Source: Algoriphagus sp.
GTDB lineage: Bacteria > Bacteroidota > Bacteroidia > Cytophagales > Cyclobacteriaceae
NCBI RefSeq assembly: GCF_013373065.1
Contig: NZ_JABXIN010000005.1
Span: forward strand, 78,616 to 142,615
Length of the DNA stretch: 64,000 bases
Reading direction: 5' to 3'
A model generated the notes under the pieces. The model was not told where the DNA came from, made no database searches, and saw nothing but the letters and a program-made list of their open reading frames with translations. This document shows positions 44,081 through 52,272 of this stretch, one piece after another. How positions within the stretch are numbered: the first letter of the stretch is position 1; each line of letters starts with the position of its first letter. A program made the position numbers and the translations under genes.

Positions 44081-44445
44081 TGTTTTCAGTTCAGCCAGCA
44101 TTTTTTATTGTATTTCAAATTAGATCAAACAACATCAAAAAGATATCAATCAATAGCCTTCAAACAAAGTATAGGCATCAGGGAGTTTGGTGATAATTAT
44201 CATGCTTGTAGGAATGAAATAAAAAACCAGCCTTTAAGAGATTGCCCCAGTTCTTGTCTTCACAAAGAGCAATTTGTTCCAAATACCGGCACTTGATATA
44301 AATAAGAATGCATAAAAAAATAGATTCGTCAATGTGTGCGATGGATCAAGGCGACAGTGAGGCTTGAGTTGGCCTTGCAGATTGAAGTTTTGCTTATTTT
44401 AAAATCGAACCTCGAGCCTTTCAAAAGCTCATACGAGAATAAGCT
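44081..44445. other. Non-coding interval without clear features
   Basis: About 365 bases. The only structure seen is a weak AAAGCT/AGCTTT hairpin (44424-44447) at the end of the CIA30-like gene, with a short T-run on the minus strand. Short open frames are not supported. Confidence 0.5.
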
Positions 44446-45003
44446 TTAGAAAAACTTCAAATAATCAATCCACAAGTGAAAGCTTCCCTCCTGCTTATCA
44501 GCAAGAATAAAACCTATCCGCTGAATATCCTTCAAGCGCTGGGGATCTATACCTTGCTGTAAAGTGGAACCCATCCGGCTGATCTCAAAATCCTTTAGAG
44601 GAATGGTTACAGTCACCCATTCCTGAGACTCAGCTCCAAACTTTGCTCGGTACTTGGGTAAGTAAAAAGGAAGATCTTTTTCAATCAAAATCTCAAACTT
44701 ACGCTTGGTATCGGATTTAAAGCGTACCTCACAATAGCTGTAGGAAGACAAGTCATACTTTCCGTATGGACTTCGAAGGGAAACAAAACCTCCGTTATTC
44801 TCCAAGGAAACTCTTCCTTCAAACAGTAAAGCATCGGCACTCAATTTCGCTTGGGATTGGGAAAGTCCTCCCATTACCCCGTCATTGACAATTGACCACC
44901 TTCCAAAATCCTTGCCCTCTCCAAAATCAAAAATCAATGCCTCTTTCATAATCAGCGGGTTAACATTTAACCAAAATAATAAGGAAATACCGAACAGCCA
45001 CAT
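44446..45003 (-). CDS. CIA30-family protein
   Basis: A 185-residue protein. After a short hydrophobic N-terminus (MWLFGISLLFWLNVNPLI), the sequence FDFGEGKDFGRWSIVNDGVM, GGLSQSQ, FEGRVSLENNGGFVSLRSP, KDFEISRMG, and RIGFILADKQEGSFHLWIDY matches the CIA30 / galactose-binding-like domain. In eukaryotes this family aids complex I assembly; bacterial copies are uncharacterised and often secreted or anchored. No respiratory genes are nearby, so no such role is claimed. A shorter start at MKEALIFDFGEG is possible. Confidence 0.8.
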   Translation of the reverse strand: MWLFGISLLFWLNVNPLIMKEALIFDFGEGKDFGRWSIVNDGVMGGLSQSQAKLSADALLFEGRVSLENNGGFVSLRSPYGKYDLSSYSYCEVRFKSDTKRKFEILIEKDLPFYLPKYRAKFGAESQEWVTVTIPLKDFEISRMGSTLQQGIDPQRLKDIQRIGFILADKQEGSFHLWIDYLKFF

Positions 45004-45130
45004 ACTTGGACAATAGCGAAAGGCAGGATTTTGTTTGCTTTAGGAGAAAAATTCTTGGGTGTTCCATGCACTGCTTGTCGGGCTTCTAATAGGATAAGTA
45101 ATGACTTAGAAGCTGGAAATAGTATTGCAA

Positions 45131-45186
45131 AAGTGAGTGGTTAATGGTAGGTAGTGACTGTTTACCACTTACCCTTTACTACTTAC
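45131..45186. repeat. Dispersed repeat Z2 (degenerate)
   Basis: TTACCACTTACCCTTTACTA plus CTTAC at 45162-45186 matches the right half of Z1. The left half (AGTGAGTGGTTAATGGTAGG) is diverged. Confidence 0.5.
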
Positions 45187-45260
45187 AAGCCGCCACTGTT
45201 CGTGCCTGCCTTTGCTGCAGGCAGGTCTTCACGAAAGGTTGAATTCCATCCCCTTTTATT

Positions 45261-45330
45261 CCGTACCTACGGCACTTGCAATTACATCGTATTGCCTTTA
45301 GCTACCCAGCTTCCGTGCCTAGCGGCACTT
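45261..45330. repeat. Dispersed two-hairpin repeat Y1
   Basis: CCGTACCTACGGCAC, spacer ending CTACCCAGCTTCC, then GTGCC-TAGC-GGCAC. Confidence 0.8.
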
Positions 45331-45450
45331 TTCAAGAAATATAGATTAATCAATGATCCACACATTGAGACTGCTTCGCCCTTCGGGACTCGCAGTGACG
45401 TTTCGACACAAAGCAAAGAAAAACCATAATTAAAAGTCTAACCACCGTGT

Positions 45451-45594
45451 GCGGTGAGCCGATGCAGCCCCGCCTGCAGCAGGCATGAACGGGGTGTGCG
45501 GTAGGTTTGTGGGTGGAATCACGATAGCTATCGGGGTGCGTCTTGTCCCGATAGGTATCGGGATTGGTTCTTTTGGGTTAAGCCAAAAGAACAT
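45451..45594. repeat. Dispersed GC-rich repeat X1
   Basis: It starts GCGGTGAGCCGATGCAGC, includes CCCGATAGGTATCGGG (45547-45562) and ends in a 10-bp inverted repeat, GTTCTTTTGG (45567-45576)/CCAAAAGAAC (45583-45592), followed by an A-run. Confidence 0.75.
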
Positions 45595-45604
45595 AAAAAA
45601 TATT

Positions 45605-45673
45605 CCGTACCTCCGGCACGGGAATGGATTATGAAATTCTTATTGCTACCCAGATCAAGTGCCTAACGGCACT
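45605..45673. repeat. Dispersed two-hairpin repeat Y2
   Basis: CCGTACCTCCGGCACGG, spacer ending CTACCCAGATCA, then AGTGCC-TAAC-GGCACT. It follows X1 directly. Confidence 0.8.
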
Positions 45674-45721
45674 AGTCCACAATCAGGAGGACTTCAAAGA
45701 AAATTCCGTTTTGCCAACGTA

Positions 45722-45895
45722 TGCGGTGGGATGACGCAGCCGTGCCTGTAACAGACAGGAGCATGGAGCGCGCTGAAAATGCGCGGGGAGCCCCGATTTT
45801 TATCGGGGTGCGACTTGTCCCGATAGCTATCGGGATTGGTTCTTTTGGGTCAAAGCCTGTCCCGATTTATCGGGGCCAAAAGAACATATAAAAAA
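45722..45895. repeat. Dispersed GC-rich repeat X2
   Basis: Same order as X1. It includes the perfect palindrome CCCGATAGCTATCGGG (45819-45834) and the GTTCTTTTGG (45839-45848)/CCAAAAGAAC (45876-45885) stem, here with an extra CCCGATTTATCGGG hairpin inserted in the loop. Confidence 0.75.
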
Positions 45896-45897
45896 TG

Positions 45898-45967
45898 CCG
45901 TACCTACGGCACGGGAAAAGATTTCGGAACAACCTTTTCTACCCAGATCAATTGCCTAGCGGCAATT
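45898..45967. repeat. Dispersed two-hairpin repeat Y3
   Basis: CCGTACCTACGGCACGG, spacer ending CTACCCAGATC, then AATTGCC-TAGC-GGCAATT. The second stem differs from other copies on both arms, so pairing is kept. Confidence 0.8.
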
Positions 45968-46029
45968 ATCATCGAACGAATTCCGTTGAACCCAGACCAA
46001 TTTTAAATCTTCAAATCTTTCAATCCTAT

Positions 46030-46479
46030 TCAAATCCTCCTTACCATCTCTATATGCTCAATCCCATCTTCATCATAGACATCTCCTTCTGATTGAAAAC
46101 CCAAGGATTCATAAAAACCTAAGGCATAGGTTTGAGCTCCCAATCGAATAGCACATGGCCCATAGAGTTCTTGGCAGGCTTCAATCCCTAGCTCCATGAC
46201 CTTTCTCCCAAAACCTTTGCGTCTCACAGAAGGGGCTGTTACTACTCGACCTATTGCCACTTCTTCATAGGATAATCCTGCAGGAACGATCCGACAATAC
46301 CCAACCAAATCCTGTTCTTGGTAAAGGAGAAGATGATGACATTTTTGGTCCTTGTTGTCCTGATCCAGAAAAACACAGTCTTGCTCAACCACAAAAACCT
46401 CACTTCGTAACCGAAGCAAATTATACAATTCATCCAAGGTGAGTTCGTAAAATGCTTTGAGGCGATGCGACAGATTCAT
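46030..46479 (-). CDS. ElaA-like GNAT acetyltransferase
   Basis: A 149-residue GNAT-fold protein. LYNLLRLRSEVFVVEQDCVF and the acetyl-CoA loop VAIGRVVTAPSVRRKGFGRK (R/Q-x-x-G-x-G/A type) are clear. GFYESLGFQSEGDVYDEDGI and EHIEMVR at the C-terminus are typical of the ElaA family. The substrate is unknown. It is flanked by the X/Y repeat cluster on its 3' side and a divergent sterol-desaturase-like gene on its 5' side. Length and motifs are complete. Confidence 0.85.
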   Translation of the reverse strand: MNLSHRLKAFYELTLDELYNLLRLRSEVFVVEQDCVFLDQDNKDQKCHHLLLYQEQDLVGYCRIVPAGLSYEEVAIGRVVTAPSVRRKGFGRKVMELGIEACQELYGPCAIRLGAQTYALGFYESLGFQSEGDVYDEDGIEHIEMVRRI

Positions 46480-46741
46480 GGGGTTAGAATTCCGGTTAAT
46501 TACTCATTCATTTTATGGAAGATCAAATATAGCTGTATTCAGAAGAATTGGCCGTAATTCTTTGCCTCTACCCACAGCCTTCCCTTTATGTGATGACCCT
46601 AAATTTTCTTAATACTTTCATCCAATGCAACTTAATCGGAAAAAGGCATTCAAACTCAAAAAAGATCTTCCCTTTTCTTCACATAAAACCACAAACAAAA
46701 AAAGATCAAATTGATTATATTTTGAGCGAATACGAATCTTT

Positions 46742-47557
46742 ATGGAACAGTTTATTACCTATTTCGAAGACCTTTCCCCGCTCTACAAACTCCTTTGGGT
46801 CGTTGCCTGTCTGGGCTTTGTTTGGACCTTGGAATTAATCATCCCTCTGGTTCGCCACCAATACGATAAAGTCCGTCATGATGGCATCAACCTGGTTTTT
46901 CTAAGCATGTCCATGGTGATCAATGTATTGGTAGGCATCGCTACAGTGGGTGTCTTCTATTGGATCAGCACCTCCAAATTTGGTCTTTTAAACCTAGTTG
47001 ATTTACCCTTTTGGGCGGAACTTCTGATTGCCGTAATGGCTTTGGACTTTTTTGCTCAGTATGTGGCTCATTACCTTTTGCACCGGGTACGATGGATGTG
47101 GAAGTTTCACTTGGTTCATCACAGTGATACCAAAGTAGATGCGACCACAGGTACGCGTCACCATCCTGGAGATTACTTTATCCGTGAACTCTTTTCCATC
47201 GCGACAGTCATCGTATTTGGGATTCCGGTAGCCTTCTATGTTTTCTATCGAATTTGCACGGTGTTTTTCACCTATGTGACCCATGCTAATATTTCTTTGC
47301 CGGTATGGATTGACAAGCCGTTGAGCTATGTCTTTATCACTCCCAATGTGCATAAGTTCCACCATCATTTCGAGCGTCCTTGGACCGACACTAACTTTGG
47401 CAATATCTTTTCCTTTTGGGATCGTGCATTTGGAACCTTCGTCTATGATGACCCTAAAAAAATCCTATATGGGGTAGACGTTACAGATCCTTCAAAGGAT
47501 GAGAATTTAGGGTATCAGCTAGGGCTTCCTTTAAACAAATCCATCAAAACGGATTAA
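46742..47557 (+). CDS. Sterol desaturase/fatty-acid hydroxylase family membrane protein
   Basis: A 271-residue membrane protein with about four helices and the di-iron histidine motifs of the family: HYLLHRVRWMWKFHLVHHSD, TRHHPGDYF, and NVHKFHHHFERPWTDTNFGN. Members hydroxylate or desaturate lipids (carotenoids, sphingolipids, sterol-like compounds). The substrate cannot be assigned. The start ATG at 46742 precedes the first helix well. It is monocistronic with its own terminator. Confidence 0.88.
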   Translation: MEQFITYFEDLSPLYKLLWVVACLGFVWTLELIIPLVRHQYDKVRHDGINLVFLSMSMVINVLVGIATVGVFYWISTSKFGLLNLVDLPFWAELLIAVMALDFFAQYVAHYLLHRVRWMWKFHLVHHSDTKVDATTGTRHHPGDYFIRELFSIATVIVFGIPVAFYVFYRICTVFFTYVTHANISLPVWIDKPLSYVFITPNVHKFHHHFERPWTDTNFGNIFSFWDRAFGTFVYDDPKKILYGVDVTDPSKDENLGYQLGLPLNKSIKTD

Positions 47558-47580
47558 TTAAAAAACCTTGATTTCTATCT

Positions 47581-47612
47581 AAAGCGTAGACTAAATAATC
47601 TACGCTTTTTTT
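47581..47612 (+). terminator. Terminator after hydroxylase gene
   Basis: AAAGCGTAGA (47581-47590) pairs with TCTACGCTTT (47599-47608) around an 8-base loop, followed by a T-run to 47612. Confidence 0.9.
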
Positions 47613-47748
47613 ATCTGCCTTGCTGGAAAATGGGTTTCTATTCGAGGTATCCCCTGAAACCCCTTGGAAGCCAACCTTGATTTTTGAACTGTATAACATC
47701 TATTCCTAGCAAAATTTCGTACTTTATAGAAACCAACCCAGCAATAGT

Positions 47749-48462
47749 ATGAAAACTAAAACCACACTTATCTTCCTAGTGGCTCTCCTAGCCCTAGCTT
47801 GTAATCCCCGTTCAGAAAAGAACTTGGGAGAATTGATCACTGAAACCCGAGCGATCAGCGGCATTAATGAATTAAAACTTGATGGAGTTTTTAATATTTA
47901 TCTCCGGCAAGGGGATGATGAATCCCTGGAAATCAATGCCTACGAAGAAGTCATGGATTATTTGATCATTTCTGAAAATGGCTCCGAACTGTTGATTGAT
48001 TTTGATCCAGAGCAAGCGGATTTTTTGGATGACAAAACCCCTGAAATTCATTTGACTCTCAGCGACCTAAATAAGCTAACCTTTGACGGTGTTGGAAATA
48101 TCCGAACCAAAAATCAATTGCAATTAGGGGAATTAACATTAAAAGGTAAAGGTGTTGTCAATTTGGAATTAGACTTTGAGGCAGATAGATTGGATGCCGA
48201 TTTTGACATGATGGGAAATACCAAACTTTCGGGAAAGGCTGAAGTAGCAAACATTCAATTTGAAGGTATGGGAAATCTGGAAGCCTCAAAGTTAATCACC
48301 CAAAAAATGGACATTAATTCCAAAGGCATGGGAAGGGTGGCTGTCCATTGCGAAGGAGAGCTATCCATCACAGCGGAAGGAATGGGAATGGTGAGCTACA
48401 CTGGAAACCCTACCATCCTAAAAGAAGAAATCAAGGGATTAGGTGGAGTTGATCGGAATTAA
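47749..48462 (+). CDS. GIN-domain (DUF2807) lipoprotein
   Basis: A 237-residue lipoprotein (MKTKTTLIFLVALLALACNP, lipid Cys at about 18). The mature part begins with ISGINELKLDGVFNIYLRQG and has parallel-beta-helix-like repeats (LTFDGVGNIRTK, LTLKGKGVVNLEL, IQFEGMGNLEAS, MDINSKGMGRVAV) ending GLGGVDRN, typical of the head GIN domain proteins common in Bacteroidota. Its function is unknown, probably surface-exposed. It stands alone upstream of the Y4/X3 repeats. Confidence 0.85.
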   Translation: MKTKTTLIFLVALLALACNPRSEKNLGELITETRAISGINELKLDGVFNIYLRQGDDESLEINAYEEVMDYLIISENGSELLIDFDPEQADFLDDKTPEIHLTLSDLNKLTFDGVGNIRTKNQLQLGELTLKGKGVVNLELDFEADRLDADFDMMGNTKLSGKAEVANIQFEGMGNLEASKLITQKMDINSKGMGRVAVHCEGELSITAEGMGMVSYTGNPTILKEEIKGLGGVDRN

Positions 48463-48525
48463 ATTAACCCGCTAAATTTCAAAGCATTATTTAAACAAAG
48501 GTAAAAAACCGGCTCTTGGATAGTT

Positions 48526-48594
48526 CCGTACCTACGGCACGGATGAAAATATTAGGACCTTTTTTTTACCCTCATTCAGTGCCTATCAGCAGTT
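48526..48594. repeat. Dispersed repeat Y4 (second hairpin decayed)
   Basis: CCGTACCTACGGCACGG is intact, but the second hairpin reads GTGCCTATCAGCAGTT and no longer pairs well. Confidence 0.65.
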
Positions 48595-48633
48595 ATCAGA
48601 AAAGTAAAAAACTGTACTAATTATTGCATAAGG

Positions 48634-48736
48634 TGCGCGGTGGCCCGACGCAGCAGCGGGGTGCGCGTTGGATATGCGCGAGGAAGCTTTGCTGCGTCTT
48701 GACCTTTTGGTTCTTTTGCGTCAAGGCAAAAGAACA
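48634..48736. repeat. Dispersed GC-rich repeat X3
   Basis: A diverged X copy that ends in the same stem: GTTCTTTTG (48710-48718)/CAAAAGAAC (48727-48735). It lacks the CCCGATAG palindrome. Confidence 0.65.
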
Positions 48737-48907
48737 GGAAGAAAAGAGACTGTTTTGCCCTTCGAAAGGACATTAATAAACTAAAAACAATAATTCTACA
48801 ATGCCTGCAATAACAATCTTTGTTTGTGGTGGAACGATGGGACAACTATCCATGAAGAAGAAAAGCGTACGAAAGCCCGGTAGTTGATAGATTTTACTTA
48901 ATCCCTT

Positions 48908-49954
48908 TTACTTCAAGGAAGCCATATCAATAACAAAACGATAATGTACATCCGCTGCAATGGTGCGTTCATAGGCTTCGTTGATTTGCTGAATAGGAAT
49001 CACCTCCACTTCCGACACGATCCCATGTTCGGAACAAAAATCCAGCATCTCTTGGGTTTCTTTGATTCCCCCAACCAAAGATCCTAGAATACTTTTCCTT
49101 CCACGAAGCAAGAGTCCTGCTTGAACAGTACTTGGTTCAGGAGGAGCACCCAAAACCACCATTGTTCCATTAGTTTTTAACATGGGAATGTAGGTGTTGT
49201 AATCATGCACTCCCGAAACCGTATTGATAATGTAATGAAAATAGGACTTTGCCATTTTCATCTGTTCGGCGTCAGTAGTCAATACAAAATGTTGTGCCCC
49301 CAATTTCTTGGCATCCTGGGCTTTTTCGGGACTTCGACTGAGCATAGTCACCTCTGCTCCCATCGCCGCAGCCAGTTTCACAGCCATATGTCCCAATCCT
49401 CCCAAGCCTACCACTGCTACTCGATCGCCTTTTTTAACATTTAAATGACGTAAAGGTGAATAAGTAGTAATACCAGCACAAAGTAATGGTGCCACTCCTG
49501 GTAATGGTAGATTGCCCGGAACCCGCAAGACAAACTTCTCAGTCACAACAATGTGAGTAGAATATCCACCATAAGTAATGGTCTTTTTATCCTGCAAAAG
49601 GGAATTATAGGTTTGGGAATGACCATTTTCACAGTATTGTTCCAGATGCTCATGACAATTGGCACAATGTCCACAGGAATCCACAAATACCCCTACTCCT
49701 ACGGTATCTCCCACTTGGAACCGTGTAACATGATCCCCAATAGCACTGACCTTCCCTACGATCTCATGACCGGGGACTACGGGATACATGGTAGCTCCCC
49801 ATTCATTTCTAGCTGTGTGAATGTCCGAATGACAAACCCCACAATACAGGATTTCAATTTGAACATCCAAAGAACCGATTTCTCTTCGTTCTAAATCAAA
49901 AGGACCTAAAGGACGATCGGCTTGGGTGGCAGCATAGGCTTTTACAATGGGCAT
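48908..49954 (-). CDS. Zinc-dependent NAD(P) alcohol dehydrogenase (YahK/CAD-like)
   Basis: A 348-residue medium-chain dehydrogenase. Catalytic zinc ligands lie in YCGVCHSDIHTARNEWG and PGHEIVGKV. The structural zinc cluster is CGHCANCHEHLEQYC. The nucleotide fold is VAVVGLGGLGHMAVKLAAAMG followed by LSRSPEKAQDA, which leans towards NADP use. It is an aldehyde reductase of the cinnamyl-alcohol-dehydrogenase/YahK group; the substrate is undefined. It is transcribed alone, and the 199 bases to the next gene have no clear promoter match. Confidence 0.92.
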   Translation of the reverse strand: MPIVKAYAATQADRPLGPFDLERREIGSLDVQIEILYCGVCHSDIHTARNEWGATMYPVVPGHEIVGKVSAIGDHVTRFQVGDTVGVGVFVDSCGHCANCHEHLEQYCENGHSQTYNSLLQDKKTITYGGYSTHIVVTEKFVLRVPGNLPLPGVAPLLCAGITTYSPLRHLNVKKGDRVAVVGLGGLGHMAVKLAAAMGAEVTMLSRSPEKAQDAKKLGAQHFVLTTDAEQMKMAKSYFHYIINTVSGVHDYNTYIPMLKTNGTMVVLGAPPEPSTVQAGLLLRGRKSILGSLVGGIKETQEMLDFCSEHGIVSEVEVIPIQQINEAYERTIAADVHYRFVIDMASLK

Positions 49955-50153
49955 GACTAAGGAATTTAAATTGTATTTGGATGATATGTGATTCTACAAA
50001 AAATAACTGAATTGATATGGTTGATCTTTAAATAACTTTTGAAAAATGAATATTTATTCTTTGTTAATTAATCTGTAAAGGGTTTGGCTCTTTTTAAATA
50101 GAAATATCTGTCCAGCAATCTCCATTTTTATCACTACTAACTTTTTATAACCT

Positions 50154-50849
50154 TTAGTTTTTTATTCTCTTGAAAAGAGCATAACTGTACGGACGTTCCT
50201 CTCCAGAAGGCATGTGATAGGTATGGATAAAAGAATCCAATAGAATAAATTCATCTCCCAATCGCTCCTGATACATTTTTTCATCATACCTAAAAACTGA
50301 CAAACCGGAGCATTTATCAGCTCCCGAAAGATGAAATTCAGCGAAAATCACATAACCGCCGGATTTTACTTTTTGCTTTAAATTCTGAAAATAGACGGAC
50401 TGCTCTCTCTCATCCATGAAAAAGTGCATCACAGCCCGATCAAACCATAAATTTACTGGAGGTATTCCTTCCAAAGTATCCGGAGTTAAAATGTCCCCCA
50501 CCCGATAATTTATTCGCTCACCAAGTCTTGTTTTCACTTCTTGAAGGGCAACTCCAGAGACATCAGAAACCCAAAGTTCAGAAGATATCTTATCTAGTAG
50601 TTGATCTGGTAATCGGCTATTTCCTGAACCGACTAGTAAAATAGAATCATTTTCATTCATTTGGCATTGGTTGATCAGCCGAAAACTAGGACTGAAATCG
50701 TCCTCATACCATCCCAATTTCCCTTCTGGGCTATTGAGGTAAGCCTGATCCCAATGCTTAGAAATAGAAAATTCTTTCTCGCTGGTTTTTTCCGAAGAAC
50801 AGCAGGCTTTGTTTTTATCTTCCAACTTGCAAGAAGGGCCTTGAATCAT
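50154..50849 (-). CDS. Class I SAM-dependent methyltransferase
   Basis: A 231-residue methyltransferase with motif I ILLVGSGNSRLPDQLLDK, acidic motif II LWVSDVSGVAL, and FDRAVMHFFMDEREQSVYFQ, followed by KSGGYVIFAEFHLSGADKCS. These Rossmann features resemble thiol/thiopurine-type methyltransferases. The N-terminus is odd: it contains three cysteines within the first 17 residues (SCKLEDKNKACCS), possibly metal-linked. No neighbour hints at the substrate. The start at 50849 is the only in-frame ATG before the conserved part. Confidence 0.8.
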   Translation of the reverse strand: MIQGPSCKLEDKNKACCSSEKTSEKEFSISKHWDQAYLNSPEGKLGWYEDDFSPSFRLINQCQMNENDSILLVGSGNSRLPDQLLDKISSELWVSDVSGVALQEVKTRLGERINYRVGDILTPDTLEGIPPVNLWFDRAVMHFFMDEREQSVYFQNLKQKVKSGGYVIFAEFHLSGADKCSGLSVFRYDEKMYQERLGDEFILLDSFIHTYHMPSGEERPYSYALFKRIKN

Positions 50850-50997
50850 CGCAAATTTTTAAAATCAAAATTTAAAAATTTACTCCTAAAATTCAGTAAA
50901 TTATGTCACAGAAGGAATGGTGCTGTGATTTGAATAAAGCGTAGAGTACAATTCGAAAGTATAAATCATTTTCTCACGAATCAATTGAATAAATACT

Positions 50998-51504
50998 ATG
51001 ACCATTCCGAACTTCATCACTCATTTTTGGTACAAAAATCCTCAAAAAGTCTTCCTTACTCTCATTTTTATTGGGTGTATTACAGCAAGCCTGCACGCTC
51101 AGGAAACCAAGAGCATTCAAAATTCCTATCTAAAAACCACTTTACATGGAGGACTAGGTTTTGCAGTGCTTTATGGTTCGGCTACAATCAATTTGGAGCG
51201 GATGGTAACCCAATCCCTTGACAAAAAAATTACAGCAACATTTGCAAAAGTTGGCTATGGGACTTACGGTGCTTGGGGGGATTCTGGACAATATCTATTT
51301 ATCCAATATGGTTTTTTAACAGGAAAAAAAGCTGGTCATTTTGAAATGAGTGCTGGTCCTAACTTCGTTGTCAATGGAGATATGAAATTGCCTGTAGCAG
51401 CAAGCATTGGCTATAGGCACCAAAGGCCAGGGAAAAGCTTCCTATATCGAGCCGGAATAGCTTTACCAGAATCAATTTATTTTGGAATGGGGTTATCATT
51501 TTGA
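50998..51504 (+). CDS. Small exported beta-barrel-like protein
   Basis: A 168-residue protein with a long positively charged N-terminus then a signal-like core (VFLTLIFIGCITASLHAQ). The mature part has alternating strands rich in Gly, Tyr and Phe (GGLGFAVLYGSATINLERMV, AGPNFVVNGDMKLPVAASIG) and ends YFGMGLSF with a terminal Phe, the classic outer-membrane insertion signal. No family was assigned. The next gene is a similar protein. Confidence 0.6.
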   Translation: MTIPNFITHFWYKNPQKVFLTLIFIGCITASLHAQETKSIQNSYLKTTLHGGLGFAVLYGSATINLERMVTQSLDKKITATFAKVGYGTYGAWGDSGQYLFIQYGFLTGKKAGHFEMSAGPNFVVNGDMKLPVAASIGYRHQRPGKSFLYRAGIALPESIYFGMGLSF

Positions 51505-51726
51505 TCCACATTCTCCCATTAGAAGTCATTCTATTTTAACTCAAAACCAGACTTTTTATTCAATTTTTTTTCTCAATTATTGAAAGAAATCTTAAGCTTT
51601 TTATGATATAAATTTTTCATTCCTTACTTGATTTACATACGGAAATTAATACGTAACTTTCTTTTAGTCAGATATTCAAAAATCTATCTGGCCAATTATT
51701 TCGTTCTCGGTTTTTTTGAATTTAAA

Positions 51727-52272
51727 ATGGAAAGAAAGCTCAAATATCTCGCTATTTGTTTGTTCCTGGTTCTTTCGATTTATCCCATGGAATCTACATC
51801 CCAGCAAACTCATATCGAGTTGGGTTTTCGAAGTCAAAAATCCTTTGGCCTTTACTTTGAGAATGGAATTGTCACGCAATTCTCCTTTGAAAAATTTGTA
51901 CCTCAAAGGTTTTACTTGGGTGCTGGATATATCACCAGCAGAATAGGATCCGCCCTTGGCACCAACGCTATTAAACAGGATAATTTCCAAATTTGGCTTT
52001 CATATTACCTAATGAAGGGGAAAAAGTTTAGACCATTTATTAGCGTAGGAAGTGGCTTCTTTAGTGCGGATTATGAATCGGATGTTTTTAGGCAATTGGA
52101 TCACCAATCAGCCTTAATTTCAACTAATGCGGGCTTGGAGTGGGCATCCCCTTTCCAATTGAAAATCAACCTCGCTTTAGGGTATAATTTTATCTCTGGG
52201 AATGGTGAAAAAGGTCCTGGAACTTTATACCCTACATTCGCACAGCTTAATCTTTTCTATCCATTGAAATGA
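51727..52272 (+). CDS. Small exported beta-barrel-like protein
   Basis: A 181-residue protein. The frame is open from 51628, but MERKLKYLAICLFLVLSIYP at 51727 is a proper signal peptide, ending near TSQQ. The mature part has strands such as FYLGAGYITSRIGSA, FRPFISVGSGFFSADY and INLALGYNFISG. Unknown family. Its last codon overlaps the start of the alpha/beta hydrolase gene by 4 bases, so the two are coupled. Confidence 0.6.
   Translation: MERKLKYLAICLFLVLSIYPMESTSQQTHIELGFRSQKSFGLYFENGIVTQFSFEKFVPQRFYLGAGYITSRIGSALGTNAIKQDNFQIWLSYYLMKGKKFRPFISVGSGFFSADYESDVFRQLDHQSALISTNAGLEWASPFQLKINLALGYNFISGNGEKGPGTLYPTFAQLNLFYPLK

Larger units (their letters stand above)
45004..46029. other. 1-kb repeat cluster without genes
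   Basis: It contains Z2, Y1, X1, Y2, X2 and Y3 in tandem (listed separately). No open frame here shows coding features. GC-rich X segments alternate with AT-rich Y spacers. Confidence 0.7.
48463..48907. other. Non-coding repeat interval
   Basis: It holds repeats Y4 and X3 (listed separately). Minus-strand open frames across X3 reflect repeat composition and are not supported as genes. Confidence 0.6.

Noticed and set aside
44108..44296. 62-residue open frame
   Set aside because: Non-membrane, random-like composition in an interval with no promoter or start context.
48621..48845. 74-residue minus-strand open frame across X3
   Set aside because: Explained by the X repeat palindrome and its GC-rich flank.
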